64,000 nt of DNA from Stygiobacter electus (GCA_029210465.1 JARGDL010000001.1:248001-312000), one strand, 5' to 3'; positions 1 through 8,748 are shown, counted from the stretch's first letter. Numbers and translations: made by a program. Notes: generated by a model from the letters alone, not told the origin.

Positions 1-1
1 C

Positions 2-184
2 ATTAATAAAATAATTAATTGCGATATTAAAAAATTATATGTTACCGATACTATTCCATTAAATTTTGAAAATGATAAAATAGTTGTTAGAACTGCTTCT
101 GGTTTATTTGCTGAGGCAATTATTCGTTCTCATAGAAATGAATCAATAAGTTCACTTTTTGAGATTGATAAAGATAAAAATTGA
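2..184 (+). CDS. prs: Ribose-phosphate pyrophosphokinase, C-terminal end (partial)
   Basis: The window opens inside a reading frame that runs from base 2 to a TGA at 182-184, giving about 60 residues. The segment reading VTDTIP, then RTASGLFAEAI, then NESISSLF matches the C-terminal end of PRPP synthetase, where the family has LFAEAIRRIHNNESVSSLF. The enzyme makes phosphoribosyl pyrophosphate from ribose 5-phosphate and ATP for nucleotide, His and Trp synthesis. The start lies outside the window. A prs-rplY-pth order is common in bacteria and supports the call. Only the tail can be seen, so activity cannot be judged. Confidence 0.85.
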   Translation: MNKIINCDIKKLYVTDTIPLNFENDKIVVRTASGLFAEAIIRSHRNESISSLFEIDKDKN

Positions 185-210
185 AAATTATTATTTGGGA
201 GTAAATAAAA

Positions 211-843
211 ATGTCTGAGATAACAGTACAAGCACAAAAAAGACAAATAACAACAAAAAGTGCTATAACACAAATGAGAAAAAAAGGGAATGTTCCTGGT
301 ATTTTTTATTCAAAAGGTGTTGAGCCAATTCCAATAGAATTATCTGAAATTTCATTAAAACCATTAGTTTATACTTCAGAAACTCATATTGTTAATTTAA
401 AAATTGAAGATCAAGAAGTTAAATCTATTTTAAAAGGTGTTCAGTTCGATCCTGTTTCAGATAGAATAATTCATTGTGATTTTCAAGGCATTTCTGCTGA
501 TCAAGAAATCGAAATTGAAGTCCCTATTGTGCTCGAAGGTCAAGCAAAAGGTATTAAAGAAGGTGGAATACTTCAACAATCAATCCATAAACTTACAGTT
601 TCATGTTTACCTTCTTACATCCCTGAACATATTACAATTAACATTTCAGATCTTAGTTTAGGAAAAGCAATTCATGTTAAAGATATTAATATTCCAAATG
701 TTAAATTACTTCAAAATGAAGATGTAATAATTGTATCAGTAGTTTCACCAAAGGCACAAGCTGAAACAACCGCTCTACCAGGTGAAGAAATAAAAGAACC
801 TGAAGTAATTGCAAAAGGTAAACAAACTGAAGAAGAGGAATAA
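211..843 (+). CDS. rplY: 50S ribosomal protein bL25, long Ctc/TL5 form
   Basis: This 210-residue protein binds 5S rRNA in the large ribosomal subunit. The N-terminal domain (about 1-95) carries the family signature around residues 22-35 (a basic stretch, then GNVPGIFYSKG). Residues of about 100-185 form the second, TL5-type beta domain with GILQQSIHKLTV. A Glu-rich acidic tail ends the protein. The length fits the long Ctc form rather than the short E. coli L25. A GGGAG ribosome binding site precedes the ATG at 211. It sits between prs and pth, 7 nt ahead of the latter, and is probably cotranscribed with it. Confidence 0.95.
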   Translation: MSEITVQAQKRQITTKSAITQMRKKGNVPGIFYSKGVEPIPIELSEISLKPLVYTSETHIVNLKIEDQEVKSILKGVQFDPVSDRIIHCDFQGISADQEIEIEVPIVLEGQAKGIKEGGILQQSIHKLTVSCLPSYIPEHITINISDLSLGKAIHVKDINIPNVKLLQNEDVIIVSVVSPKAQAETTALPGEEIKEPEVIAKGKQTEEEE

Positions 844-850
844 ATAAAAA

Positions 851-1444
851 TTGCGAGCTGTAATTGGGTTAGGTAATCCGGGCAAGAAATACGAATTTAC
901 CCGACACAATGTTGGTTTTCTTGTTATAGATAAAATGGCAGAAAAGTACAATCTGAATTTTAAAACAACTGCCTTTTATTATCAATTTGCTGAAGGTCAA
1001 TTAGAAGATTCTTCTAAATTTGTACTTGTAAAACCAACCACATTTATGAATATGAGCGGTTTGGCTGTTAAAGATTTTTTAGATACTTATAAGTTAAACC
1101 TTGATGAAATTATTATAATTTTCGACGATTTGAATATTGAAGCTGGTCGAATAAAAATTAGAAAATGTGGTGGCGATGGTGGCCATAATGGAATTCGTTC
1201 TATTATTTCAAGTTTGAATTCAGACCAATTTCCAAGAATAAGATTTGGAATTGGTAATAAATTTGAAAAAGGTAGAATGATTGATTATGTTCTTACAGAA
1301 TTTAGCGACAAAGAATTATTATTAATAGCACCAATGGTAAGTATGACTATTGATGTAGCTGAAAAATTTATTTCGAGCGGAGTTCAACCAATGTTGGATT
1401 ATTATAGCAAAATTTCAAATCCAGATAATAAAACAAAAATTTAG
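851..1444 (+). CDS. pth: Peptidyl-tRNA hydrolase
   Basis: Cleaves peptidyl-tRNAs that drop off ribosomes, freeing tRNA for reuse. The 197-residue protein starts with a TTG codon at 851. This is required because the invariant GLGNPG (residues 6-11) follows at once. Catalytic residues can be read as Asn9, His19 (in TRHNVGF) and Asp92 (in FDDLN). The substrate-binding segments KPTTFMNMSG (61-70) and GGDGGHNG are also intact. It lies 7 nt after rplY, a common pairing, and ends about 80 bp before the rpsF operon. Nothing appears degraded. Confidence 0.96.
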   Translation: MRAVIGLGNPGKKYEFTRHNVGFLVIDKMAEKYNLNFKTTAFYYQFAEGQLEDSSKFVLVKPTTFMNMSGLAVKDFLDTYKLNLDEIIIIFDDLNIEAGRIKIRKCGGDGGHNGIRSIISSLNSDQFPRIRFGIGNKFEKGRMIDYVLTEFSDKELLLIAPMVSMTIDVAEKFISSGVQPMLDYYSKISNPDNKTKI

Positions 1445-1474
1445 TTCTTAAATAAAACATAATTTATTAACCCT

Positions 1475-1493
1475 GCTTCTGAATATCAGAGGC
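1475..1493 (+). promoter_or_regulatory. Hairpin in the rpsF leader, possible S6:S18 autoregulatory element
   Basis: An 8-bp stem (GCTTCTGA with TCAGAGGC, loop ATA, one G-U pair) lies about 30 nt before the rpsF start and just ahead of its ribosome binding site. rpsF-rpsR operons in many phyla carry a leader structure bound by the S6:S18 complex. I cannot confirm the diagnostic bulged bases here, so this is only a positional suggestion. Confidence 0.3.
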
Positions 1494-1522
1494 CAAAAGT
1501 CCAAAGGGAGGTGAAACATCTC

Positions 1523-1909
1523 ATGAAGCAACGCACTTATGAAAGTGTTGTTCTTATCAACGCTGCACTTGAAGATGACCAAATTGAGGTCATTCTTAAC
1601 AAAATCCAAGATACAATTACTAGTCATGGTGGCTCCATTATCGAAATAGATAAATGGGGACGAAAAAGATTAGCATATCCAATCAAAAAAACTAAAAGTG
1701 GATACTATGCTATTTTTCGTTTTACAGCTACACCAGATTTAATTGCAACTCTCGAGCGTAACTATCGTCTCGAAGAAAACATCTATCGTTACTTAACGAT
1801 TGTGCTTGACAAATTTGCTTTAGAAGCAATTGCTAAACTAAAAGAAACTTCTAGCAATACTGTTGCTGAAGAATTAACTAATCAATCAACAGATAGCCAG
1901 AATAATTAA
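1523..1909 (+). CDS. rpsF: 30S ribosomal protein bS6
   Basis: 128-residue small-subunit protein that pairs with bS18 on the 16S rRNA platform. Recognisable parts are RTYESVVLI at the N terminus, the GGSIIEIDKWGRKRLAYPIKK stretch (conserved W-G-R-K-L-A-Y core), SGYYAIFRFTATP and LERNYRLEENIYRYLTIVLD. An in-frame GTG exists at 1511, but it overlaps the GGGAGG ribosome binding site (1506-1511). The ATG at 1523, about 11 nt downstream of that site, is therefore the better start. A short Ser/Thr/Asn-rich tail follows the fold. First gene of the rpsF-ssb-rpsR-rplI operon. Confidence 0.96.
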   Translation: MKQRTYESVVLINAALEDDQIEVILNKIQDTITSHGGSIIEIDKWGRKRLAYPIKKTKSGYYAIFRFTATPDLIATLERNYRLEENIYRYLTIVLDKFALEAIAKLKETSSNTVAEELTNQSTDSQNN

Positions 1910-1927
1910 TAAGTGTAGGAGGAAACG

Positions 1928-2392
1928 ATGGCTGAATTAAAGATGCCTGAACTAAATAGTGTTATTGTTGCAGGTAATTTAACAAAAGATCCTGTATTCA
2001 GACAAACTTCAAACGGTACACCTGTTGTTAATTTTCATATTGCAGCTAATAGAAGATATAAAGACAGCACAAATCAATGGCAAGAAGATGTTTGCTATGT
2101 TGGTATTGTTGCTTGGAATAAATTAGCTGATAGTTGCAAAGATAGACTTAAAAAAGGTAGTGCTGTTTTAATTGATGGTGAATTACAAAGCAGAACATTC
2201 AAAACTGAAGATGGAAAAAACAGAACTATTGTTGAAATTAAAGCTAAAAGGATTCAATTCTTAAATAAAGCTGCTAAATCCACTAACGGTGAAGATGTTG
2301 TAGTAGAATCTGATGAAGCAGATTATGAAGATAATTCGTTTGATAAATTTCTTACCGATGAAGAATCGGATTTAATGAAGGATAAGTCATGA
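1928..2392 (+). CDS. ssb: Single-stranded DNA-binding protein
   Basis: 154-residue SSB that coats single-stranded DNA in replication and repair. The OB fold fills about residues 8-112: [19 protein letters not shown], then [45 protein letters not shown] good AGGAGG site precedes the ATG. The acidic tail is present but ends in [14 protein letters not shown] rather than the usual DDIPF tip that docks partner proteins. Position between rpsF and rpsR is the classical one. The reading frame overlaps rpsR by 4 nt (ATGA). Confidence 0.95.
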   Translation: MAELKMPELNSVIVAGNLTKDPVFRQTSNGTPVVNFHIAANRRYKDSTNQWQEDVCYVGIVAWNKLADSCKDRLKKGSAVLIDGELQSRTFKTEDGKNRTIVEIKAKRIQFLNKAAKSTNGEDVVVESDEADYEDNSFDKFLTDEESDLMKDKS

Positions 2393-2622
2393 GGAATAAT
2401 ATGAAGAACGCAACACCTACAAAAAAAATAAAAAGAGTAATCGACGGTTACATAGATTACAAAGACTCAAAAACTCTTCAGAAATTCCTAACTGATCAGG
2501 GCAAAATTATTCCTCGCAGAATTACTGGTTTAACTGCAAAACAACACAGAGAATTAGTAACTGCTATTAAACGTGCCCGTCATTTGGCTATTTTACCATT
2601 TGTATCTGAAGCAGTTAAATAG
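2389..2622 (+). CDS. rpsR: 30S ribosomal protein bS18
   Basis: 77-residue partner of bS6 on the ribosomal platform. The conserved core is [19 protein letters not shown] and [29 protein letters not shown]. It has no cysteines, so this is a zinc-free form. Two starts are plausible: ATG 2389, overlapping the ssb stop and 6 nt after AAGGA, or ATG 2401, 6 nt after GAGG. Both give the whole domain. I list the longer form. rplI follows after 6-9 nt. Confidence 0.95.
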   Translation: MRNNMKNATPTKKIKRVIDGYIDYKDSKTLQKFLTDQGKIIPRRITGLTAKQHRELVTAIKRARHLAILPFVSEAVK

Positions 2623-2631
2623 GAGTTTATG

Positions 2632-3075
2632 ATGAAAGTAATATTAAGAAAAAATTTCGATCAACTTGGCAAAGTTGGCGATGTTGTCAATGTTAAAGAT
2701 GGTTATGCAAGAAATTTTCTTATCCCACGTCAAATTGCGTATCAAGCAACTGTTGGCAATATTCGCGCTTTAGAAGAAGAAAAAAAACAAATCCAAAAAC
2801 GTGAAGCAAAGGAATTAGAAGAAGCTCAAAAATTAGCTGTAGAATTGGAAAAAGTTTCTGTTACTATTCCTGTTAAAGTTGGTGAAGAAGATAAAATATT
2901 CGGTACTGTTACAAACCAAATGATTGCCGATGCTCTCAAAGAAAAAGGATTTGATATTGATAAACGTAAAATTGAAATTACCGAACAAATTAAATCTCTT
3001 GGAATTTACACTGTTGCGGTCAAACTTCATTCTAATGTTACCGCTTCTGTAAAAACCTGGGTTGTTCGTGAATAG
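2632..3075 (+). CDS. rplI: 50S ribosomal protein bL9
   Basis: 147-residue large-subunit protein with the two-domain bL9 build. The N-terminal domain shows MKVILRKNFDQLGKVGDVV and VKDGYARNFLIPRQIA. A long charged helix follows (about 45-75, rich in E/K/Q), then the C-terminal domain with EDKIFGTVTNQMIADAL. Tandem ATGs occur at 2629 and 2632. The second is 6 nt from AGGAG (2621-2625) and matches the family N terminus MKVIL, so I start there. Last gene of the operon, followed by a terminator-like hairpin. Confidence 0.96.
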   Translation: MKVILRKNFDQLGKVGDVVNVKDGYARNFLIPRQIAYQATVGNIRALEEEKKQIQKREAKELEEAQKLAVELEKVSVTIPVKVGEEDKIFGTVTNQMIADALKEKGFDIDKRKIEITEQIKSLGIYTVAVKLHSNVTASVKTWVVRE

Positions 3076-3089
3076 TTAACTAATTTGTT

Positions 3090-3114
3090 AAGTCCTTCTT
3101 TCAAAGAAGGACTT
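3090..3114 (+). terminator. Hairpin after rplI
   Basis: A near-perfect inverted repeat (AAGTCCTTCTTT with AAAGAAGGACTT, effective loop about 3 nt) begins 15 nt after the rplI stop. The T-tract after it is weak (TAATAAAATTTT). It probably ends the ribosomal operon before secD. Confidence 0.6.
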
Positions 3115-3148
3115 TAATAAAATTTTAAAACTAAATTTAAGAACTGTG

Positions 3149-5053
3149 ATGAAAGAACTAAGATTTAGATTAATATTAGTATTAGTGTTTGTTGGATTAA
3201 GCCTTTACCTTCTCTACCCTACTTTACAAGATTATCTCAACTCAAAAGAAGTTAGTAAAGATCTAACTAAAATTGAAAAAGAAATTAAAGCTAAAAATCC
3301 AACAATTCCTGCTAATAAATTAAAAGATATAATAACATCAAAAAAAGATAGTATTCTTTCAAATCATCCAGATTACAGAGACGCTCGCGAAAAAAGAATT
3401 AAACTAGGTCTTGACCTTCAAGGTGGAATGTATCTGGTTATGGAAGTTAATACTGCAAAACTTCTTGAAAAACTAGCTAAAGATCCCGATCAAATTTTTA
3501 TGGGAATTTTAAAAGAAGCTGAAGCTGAATCTAAAATTTCTGATGAAAATGTTGTTACGATTCTAGCTAGAAAAATGAAAGAAAAAAATATCAGAATGAG
3601 TCGTTACTTTGGTTCTATCAGGGAAGATGACGATAGAATAATACAAAAGCTGCAAGAACAAGAAACAGATGCTGTTACCCGCGCAATTGAAATCATCAGA
3701 AATCGTGTAGATCAATATGGTGTTTCTGAACCAAGTATTCAAAAGCAAGGCTCAAGAAGAATTGTTGTTGAATTACCAGGAATAGCAAGAGAAGAAGAAG
3801 CACGTAGATTATTACAAGGAAGAGCTTTACTTGAATTCAAATTGGTTAAAGATGCATCCTTCGCAATTCCAATCATGAATAGAATTGATGAAATTCTTGC
3901 TGGCAAAATTAAAGATTCAACTTCATCACAAAAAGAAGCTACTGCGAAAAAAGATACTTCAAAACAAAAAAATCAAACAGAAGAACAATTTGCAAAAGAT
4001 CATCCATTTTTCGCAATTGCTCGTTTGATTGATCCACAAGGCAGAATTGCTGATGCCTATGTAAAAGAAACTGATAAAGCTAAGTTAAATGAATTATTAC
4101 AAAGAGAAGATATAAAACAAGTAATTCCTGATAATGTAGAATTTATATTTGATGCAAAACCAGTAGTTGGGCCTGATGGTGTAAATTTTTACCGTTTATA
4201 TATGGTAAATAAAGAACCAGAATTAACTGGTGGTGTTATTACAGATGCACGAGCAGAGATCGATCAAGCAACTGGTTCTCCTGAAGTTACAATGCAAATG
4301 AATGCTGATGGTGCAAGAGAATGGTCAAGAATTACAGGTGCTAATATTGACAAACGTTGTGCAATAGTTCTTGATGGCGTTGTCTATTCTGCTCCAACTA
4401 TTATTAATAAAATTCCCACTGGCAGTTCCAGAATTACTGGTAGTGCCAACATGGATGAAGCAAAGTTATTAGAAATTGTTTTAAAAGCTGGTGCCCTTCC
4501 TGCACCTGTTGATATTCTTGAAGAAAGAACTGTTGGCCCATCACTTGGTCAGGATTCAATTTCACAAGGTATTAATTCTGCTTTATTTGGTTACCTTTTG
4601 GTAGCTATCTTTATGATATTCTATTACAAAACAGCAGGTAGCTTCGCAGATTTTGCACTATTCACAACAATACTTTTAATTCTTGGTGTTTTGGCTGGCT
4701 TTAAAGGTACATTAACACTTCCTGGTATAGCTGGTATCGTATTGACAATGGGTATGGCTGTAGACGCGAATGTTATCATTTTCGAAAGAATTAGAGAAGA
4801 ACTAAAAACCGGAAAAACTATAAAAGCTGCTGTTGATATGGGATTCAAAAATTCTTATTCAGCAATTATTGACTCGAATATAACTACATTCTTCACTGGA
4901 ATAATTCTTTATCAATTTGGTAGCGGTCCTATTCAAGGTTTTGCTTTAACGTTAATGATTGGAATTGTAACAAGCTTATTTTCACAATTAATAATTGTAA
5001 GATTATTAATGGATTTCATGAATCTTAAAGGCTATAAAATTAATGTTGGTTAA
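3149..5053 (+). CDS. secD: Protein translocase subunit SecD
   Basis: 634-residue inner-membrane protein that works with SecF to use proton flow for late steps of Sec export. TM1 is at about 6-24. The P1 region starts with the family motif GLDLQGGMYLVMEV at 87-100. A Lys/Gln-rich low-complexity stretch lies in the periplasmic part (about 255-278), as in other Bacteroidota-type SecD. The C-terminal half has the remaining five helices, with GMAVDANVIIFERIREEL at about 535-552. GTG (3146) and ATG (3149) are adjacent; the ATG is preferred. secF follows after 19 nt. Confidence 0.97.
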   Translation: MKELRFRLILVLVFVGLSLYLLYPTLQDYLNSKEVSKDLTKIEKEIKAKNPTIPANKLKDIITSKKDSILSNHPDYRDAREKRIKLGLDLQGGMYLVMEVNTAKLLEKLAKDPDQIFMGILKEAEAESKISDENVVTILARKMKEKNIRMSRYFGSIREDDDRIIQKLQEQETDAVTRAIEIIRNRVDQYGVSEPSIQKQGSRRIVVELPGIAREEEARRLLQGRALLEFKLVKDASFAIPIMNRIDEILAGKIKDSTSSQKEATAKKDTSKQKNQTEEQFAKDHPFFAIARLIDPQGRIADAYVKETDKAKLNELLQREDIKQVIPDNVEFIFDAKPVVGPDGVNFYRLYMVNKEPELTGGVITDARAEIDQATGSPEVTMQMNADGAREWSRITGANIDKRCAIVLDGVVYSAPTIINKIPTGSSRITGSANMDEAKLLEIVLKAGALPAPVDILEERTVGPSLGQDSISQGINSALFGYLLVAIFMIFYYKTAGSFADFALFTTILLILGVLAGFKGTLTLPGIAGIVLTMGMAVDANVIIFERIREELKTGKTIKAAVDMGFKNSYSAIIDSNITTFFTGIILYQFGSGPIQGFALTLMIGIVTSLFSQLIIVRLLMDFMNLKGYKINVG

Positions 5054-5072
5054 TTAAGGAGACTAAAAATAG

Positions 5073-6212
5073 ATGCGACTTTTTGAAAATATAAATATCG
5101 ATTTCATGGGCAAAAGAACATACTTTTATTTTGTCTCTGGTTTTATTTTGCTCATAGGTCTGTTAAGCATCTTGATTAAAGGATTGGAATTCGGAATTGA
5201 CTTTAAGGGAGGTTCCGAAGTAGCAATTCAATTTGAAAAGCCGGTTGATATTTCTTATTTAAGAAATGTTGTAAATAAAATTGGCTTGGGAGAAGTTGAA
5301 GTTAAAACTTTTGGTGGTTCTACTGGAGTTTTAATTAGAACAACTTTACAAGAAATTCCCAAAAATGTTTTACCGGTTGTTAAATCAAGAATTGAAAAAA
5401 TAATTAATGATAATTTTCCCAATATTGAAAAACAAGAGCTGGAATCCACATCGAACTCGATAACATATTCATTTAGTAATGATTCAACTGCGGAAGCTGT
5501 TGCAAATAAATTATTTGAAAATGGCTTTACTTCCACTAAAACCTCTGAAGAAATTTCTAAAACTGGAATCGTTGTTAAATTAGGTATTTCTGATTGGATT
5601 AAAGATAATCTTTCTGAAAAAATTAAAGAGAATAAGTTTAATGTTTTAAAAGAAGATAAAGTCGGTCCAAAAGTTGGGGGTGAATTAAAACGTGATGCTG
5701 TAATTGCAATAATTCTTTCTCTTATTGTAATTATGATCTATCTAGCTTTTCGTTTTAAATTTGCTTTTGCTTTAGGTGCGGTTATTGCTCTCTTTCATGA
5801 TGTGTTAATTACATTGGGTGTATTTGTAGTACTTTATGGTGTGATACCTGGTTTCAATTTGGAAATTTCGATATCGGTAGTTGCCGCTTTCTTAACTCTT
5901 GTTGGATATTCAATTAACGATACTGTAATTGTTTTTGACCGCGTACGTGAACAAATAAAAATTCATAAAACTATCCCACTTGAAGAAAACATGAACCTTG
6001 CAATTAATAAAACATTAAGTAGAACTTTAATAACTGTTTTTACCACTTTATTGACTATTATAGTTCTTTTAATTTTTGGTGGCGATGTCTTAAGAGGATT
6101 TGCGTTTGCTTTATTAATTGGTATGATAACTGGAACTTATTCGTCTGTTTTCGTTGCAAGTGCATTTGTTCTTGAGTACGCTAATAGAACAAATAGCAAA
6201 GTAACTTTTTAA
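5073..6212 (+). CDS. secF: Protein translocase subunit SecF
   Basis: 379-residue partner of SecD. TM1 at about 16-35 is followed by GIDFKGGSEV (41-50), the SecF form of the DxxGG motif. Helices 2-6 occupy about 210 to the end, with VGYSINDTVIVFDRVREQ at about 275-292 and a hydrophobic final pair. AAGGAG lies 11 nt before the ATG. It ends 23 nt before a bidirectional terminator that separates it from the convergent phosphatase gene. Some Bacteroidota have SecD and SecF fused; here they are separate. Confidence 0.97.
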   Translation: MRLFENINIDFMGKRTYFYFVSGFILLIGLLSILIKGLEFGIDFKGGSEVAIQFEKPVDISYLRNVVNKIGLGEVEVKTFGGSTGVLIRTTLQEIPKNVLPVVKSRIEKIINDNFPNIEKQELESTSNSITYSFSNDSTAEAVANKLFENGFTSTKTSEEISKTGIVVKLGISDWIKDNLSEKIKENKFNVLKEDKVGPKVGGELKRDAVIAIILSLIVIMIYLAFRFKFAFALGAVIALFHDVLITLGVFVVLYGVIPGFNLEISISVVAAFLTLVGYSINDTVIVFDRVREQIKIHKTIPLEENMNLAINKTLSRTLITVFTTLLTIIVLLIFGGDVLRGFAFALLIGMITGTYSSVFVASAFVLEYANRTNSKVTF

Positions 6213-6235
6213 TTTCTTATTTTAATTAATATTAC

Positions 6236-6264
6236 AAAAACCCCGAAAAATTTCGGGGTTTTTT
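6236..6264. terminator. Bidirectional terminator between secF and the SpoIIE phosphatase gene
   Basis: A palindrome of AAAAACCCCGAAA and TTTCGGGGTTTTT with a 2-nt centre. It has A-tracts and T-tracts on both sides, so it can stop transcription from both converging operons. The minus-strand gene's stop codon lies at its edge. Confidence 0.9.
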
Positions 6265-7945
6265 ATTTAATAACTTTTATGATTAGTGAAGTTATGTCGT
6301 CAGATTGTTCCGCCCCCTCAGTAAAATTATTTATTTCATCTTGAATTCTTATAAGTAAATTTTTTGCAGAAAGTAAATTATTATCAGTTACAATTTTTTC
6401 TAATCTTTCATCGCTAAATTCTTCCCAATTTTTATTCATTGCTTCAGTAATTCCATCTGTGAATAAAACTATTAAATCATTTGCTTTCATTTCAATTGTT
6501 TCTAATTGATATGGAACGATAGTTTGCATAACGCCTAAAATCATTCCACCTTTTTTAAGTTTTATAATTTCTTTATTTCTAATTAGTAATGGTGGATTGT
6601 GTCCAGCATTTACATAAGTTAATGTTTTATTTTTTTCATCTAATATCCCCCAAAAGAAAGTGATGAAGCTTCCGTTAGAAGTATTTTCAGCAACTAAGTC
6701 ATTAAGTAAATTTGTAGATTCATCAAGGGGCAAATTCATTTTACAAATTGATTTTAAAAAAGCTTGAATATTTGCCATTAACAAAGCGGCCGGAACACCT
6801 TTACCAGAAACATCAGCAATAGCAAAAAGAATTTTTTCATTATTTAGTTTAATTATATCATAATAATCGCCGCCCACCATCTTTGCACTTTTGTTGAATG
6901 CAACAATTTCAAAAATTTCAGAAGTTGGAATTTTATTGGGCAATAAATTTTTTTGAATGTTGCGGGCAGTTTCTAAATCCTTTTCGAGTTTTTGTTTTTC
7001 TAAAGTTTCATTAAATAATCTTGCATTTTCAATTGATATTATTGCAAGACTTCCTAACGAACTGATAAATTCAATATCAGAATTATTATAATCTAAATGA
7101 TTATTTCTTTTACCAAGAACGATTAATCCTTTTGTTTCCCCTTTTAATTGCATTGGAACAATTATTTCTACACCAACATTTATTAAATCTTGAAATGTTT
7201 TAGCTAACTCTTCATTTACTAATGGTCTTTCAATTTTTTTAATATCATTTTGACTAAAAATTTTTATTAGTATTTCCTTATCAAAATTGTTTTCTAAAAA
7301 TATCGATTTTTCATTTTCACTAATAATTATGGAATATTTTGAAACTAACATTTGTCCTATTAAGGATAAAACTAAAAGCTTGGCAATTTGTTCTGTTTTT
7401 AATAATCCGCTGAATTCTTTGCTTAAATCAAAAAGTGAGCTAAGTTGATTTACTTTTGAATCTAACTGGCGGTTTATTTTTTTTAGTTTATCAACAATTA
7501 AAGAATTTTCAATTGCAGTTGCCCCAACGTTAAGTATCGTTCTTAGAAAATTTATATCTTCTTTATCATATTCTTGGTTGGTTAATTTTTTACCTAAAAG
7601 AATTAATCCTTTTAACCCTTCAGTAGATTTTATTTCTTGATAGACTTGAAAATTGTTTTTTGTTAAATATTCAGAAAATTTTTCATCTATATCATAATTG
7701 AATGAAAATATAGCGGGGAATTCATCTATAATTTTTTGACTAATACCTTTGGATGCTTTTACAATAAATTTATTTTCTTCATTTAGTAAAGCAATCATTC
7801 CTTTAGTTGTATGGAATTTACCCAAACAAGTTAAAAGAATATTATTAAGAGTAAAATTTAAGTCCAAACTTGAGTTAATTAAATTGCTGAAATCTACAAG
7901 TGCAGAAAAATTTCGTAATGCTGAATTATTTTGATATGATGACAT
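6263..7945 (-). CDS. SpoIIE/RsbU-type serine phosphatase with GAF-like sensor region
   Basis: 560-residue soluble protein. Residues 1-330 look like two GAF-type sensor domains (for example LNFTLNNILLTCLGKF near the start and SLGSLAIISIENARLFNETL at the end of the second). A short helical linker (LEKDLETARNIQKNLLP) follows, then a PP2C/SpoIIE catalytic domain from about 345. Metal-binding motifs are VGGDYYD (about 356), IADVSGKG (about 375), FTDGITEA (about 494) and SDDIT (about 546). Family proteins dephosphorylate STAS anti-sigma antagonists. It is the last gene of the sigma/partner-switch operon, 1 nt after the kinase gene. The likely substrate is the STAS protein at 8385-8735, by inference. 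Confidence 0.88.
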   Translation of the reverse strand: MSSYQNNSALRNFSALVDFSNLINSSLDLNFTLNNILLTCLGKFHTTKGMIALLNEENKFIVKASKGISQKIIDEFPAIFSFNYDIDEKFSEYLTKNNFQVYQEIKSTEGLKGLILLGKKLTNQEYDKEDINFLRTILNVGATAIENSLIVDKLKKINRQLDSKVNQLSSLFDLSKEFSGLLKTEQIAKLLVLSLIGQMLVSKYSIIISENEKSIFLENNFDKEILIKIFSQNDIKKIERPLVNEELAKTFQDLINVGVEIIVPMQLKGETKGLIVLGKRNNHLDYNNSDIEFISSLGSLAIISIENARLFNETLEKQKLEKDLETARNIQKNLLPNKIPTSEIFEIVAFNKSAKMVGGDYYDIIKLNNEKILFAIADVSGKGVPAALLMANIQAFLKSICKMNLPLDESTNLLNDLVAENTSNGSFITFFWGILDEKNKTLTYVNAGHNPPLLIRNKEIIKLKKGGMILGVMQTIVPYQLETIEMKANDLIVLFTDGITEAMNKNWEEFSDERLEKIVTDNNLLSAKNLLIRIQDEINNFTEGAEQSDDITSLIIKVIK

Positions 7946-7946
7946 T

Positions 7947-8381
7947 TTATGAAAGATATTTAACTAAAGTTACTTGATTAAAATTTCCTGAAGAAGTTGA
8001 ATAAATTACTTCGTCCATCAATTTTTTCATGAGATACATTCCAAGTCCACCCGACTTCTTTTGTTTATAAAATTCTTTTATATCTGGTTCAGGAATTTTA
8101 TATGGTTCAAAATGATTACCATTATCTAAAATTGAAATTGATAATTTATTTTTTTCAAATGTAAAAGAAATTAAAATATCACCATCAGGAGAATTTTTAT
8201 AAGCGTGTTTAATTATGTTAGTGCAAGCTTCATCAACGGCAAGAATAATTTTATTTATAATATCATCAGAAAAACCAACATGGCGAGCAAATCTTTCAGT
8301 AAATTCTCTAACTTCAGAAAGCTTTTCTGTCCTACTTTTAATACTTAATTGTTCTTTCAATATATTATTAGAAGTGTTCAA
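7947..8381 (-). CDS. RsbW/SpoIIAB-like anti-sigma factor kinase (HATPase_c)
   Basis: 144-residue GHKL ATPase of the anti-sigma kinase type. Motifs: N box VDEACTNIIKHAY (49-61, Asn55), G1 box DNGNHF (86-91) and G2 box GGLGMYLMKK (111-120). There is no His-kinase dimerisation domain, as expected for RsbW-like switch kinases, which phosphorylate a STAS antagonist on Ser and bind a partner protein. It starts with TTG at 8381, 3 nt after the STAS gene. No other start is available before the fold. The partner (the ECF sigma factor or something else) cannot be told from sequence. Confidence 0.88.
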   Translation of the reverse strand: MNTSNNILKEQLSIKSRTEKLSEVREFTERFARHVGFSDDIINKIILAVDEACTNIIKHAYKNSPDGDILISFTFEKNKLSISILDNGNHFEPYKIPEPDIKEFYKQKKSGGLGMYLMKKLMDEVIYSTSSGNFNQVTLVKYLS

Positions 8382-8384
8382 ATT

Positions 8385-8735
8385 TTAAGATTCCAAAAAT
8401 TTTTTAATTGCGTCTTCTTCATTTTTAAAGAATTCATATAGTAATGGAAACCCTAACAAATCGAAAATATTGTAAACATTTTCTTTCATGTTAGAGAATT
8501 TAATATCCCCATTATTTTCTCGCATAGTTTCAATATAAGCCATAAAAACACCAAGTCCCGCACTGCTTATGTATTTCAAGTCATCGAAGTTAACAACAAC
8601 TTTGTATTGTTTTTCATCAATTAACTTATTAAAAACATTTTCGAGTTCCGGGGCTGTGTGAGCATCGAGGTATCCTTTTACATCAATTACACTTACAGAT
8701 TCTTTATTCCGTAAGTTTACATTGAAATTTGCCAT
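8385..8735 (-). CDS. STAS-domain anti-sigma factor antagonist (SpoIIAA/RsbV-like)
   Basis: 116-residue single STAS domain. The phosphorylatable Ser lies in KYISSAGLGVFMAY (Ser57 or Ser58), the standard site for RsbW-like kinases. The N-terminal strand SVSVIDVKGYLDAHTAPELE is typical. When dephosphorylated, such proteins sequester the anti-sigma kinase and release its target. A GGAG ribosome binding site precedes the ATG. It lies between the membrane phosphatase and the kinase, so kinase, substrate and phosphatases are all encoded together. Confidence 0.9.
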   Translation of the reverse strand: MANFNVNLRNKESVSVIDVKGYLDAHTAPELENVFNKLIDEKQYKVVVNFDDLKYISSAGLGVFMAYIETMRENNGDIKFSNMKENVYNIFDLLGFPLLYEFFKNEEDAIKKFLES

Positions 8736-8748
8736 TCATTGCTCCATT

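Noticed and set aside
1511-1522. GTG start for rpsF at 1511
   Set aside because: It overlaps the GGGAGG ribosome binding site. The ATG at 1523 is correctly spaced and matches the family N terminus.
7947-8381. Histidine kinase call for the HATPase gene
   Set aside because: It has no HisKA domain or sensor and is only 144 residues. Its context with a STAS protein and SpoIIE phosphatases identifies an RsbW-like kinase.
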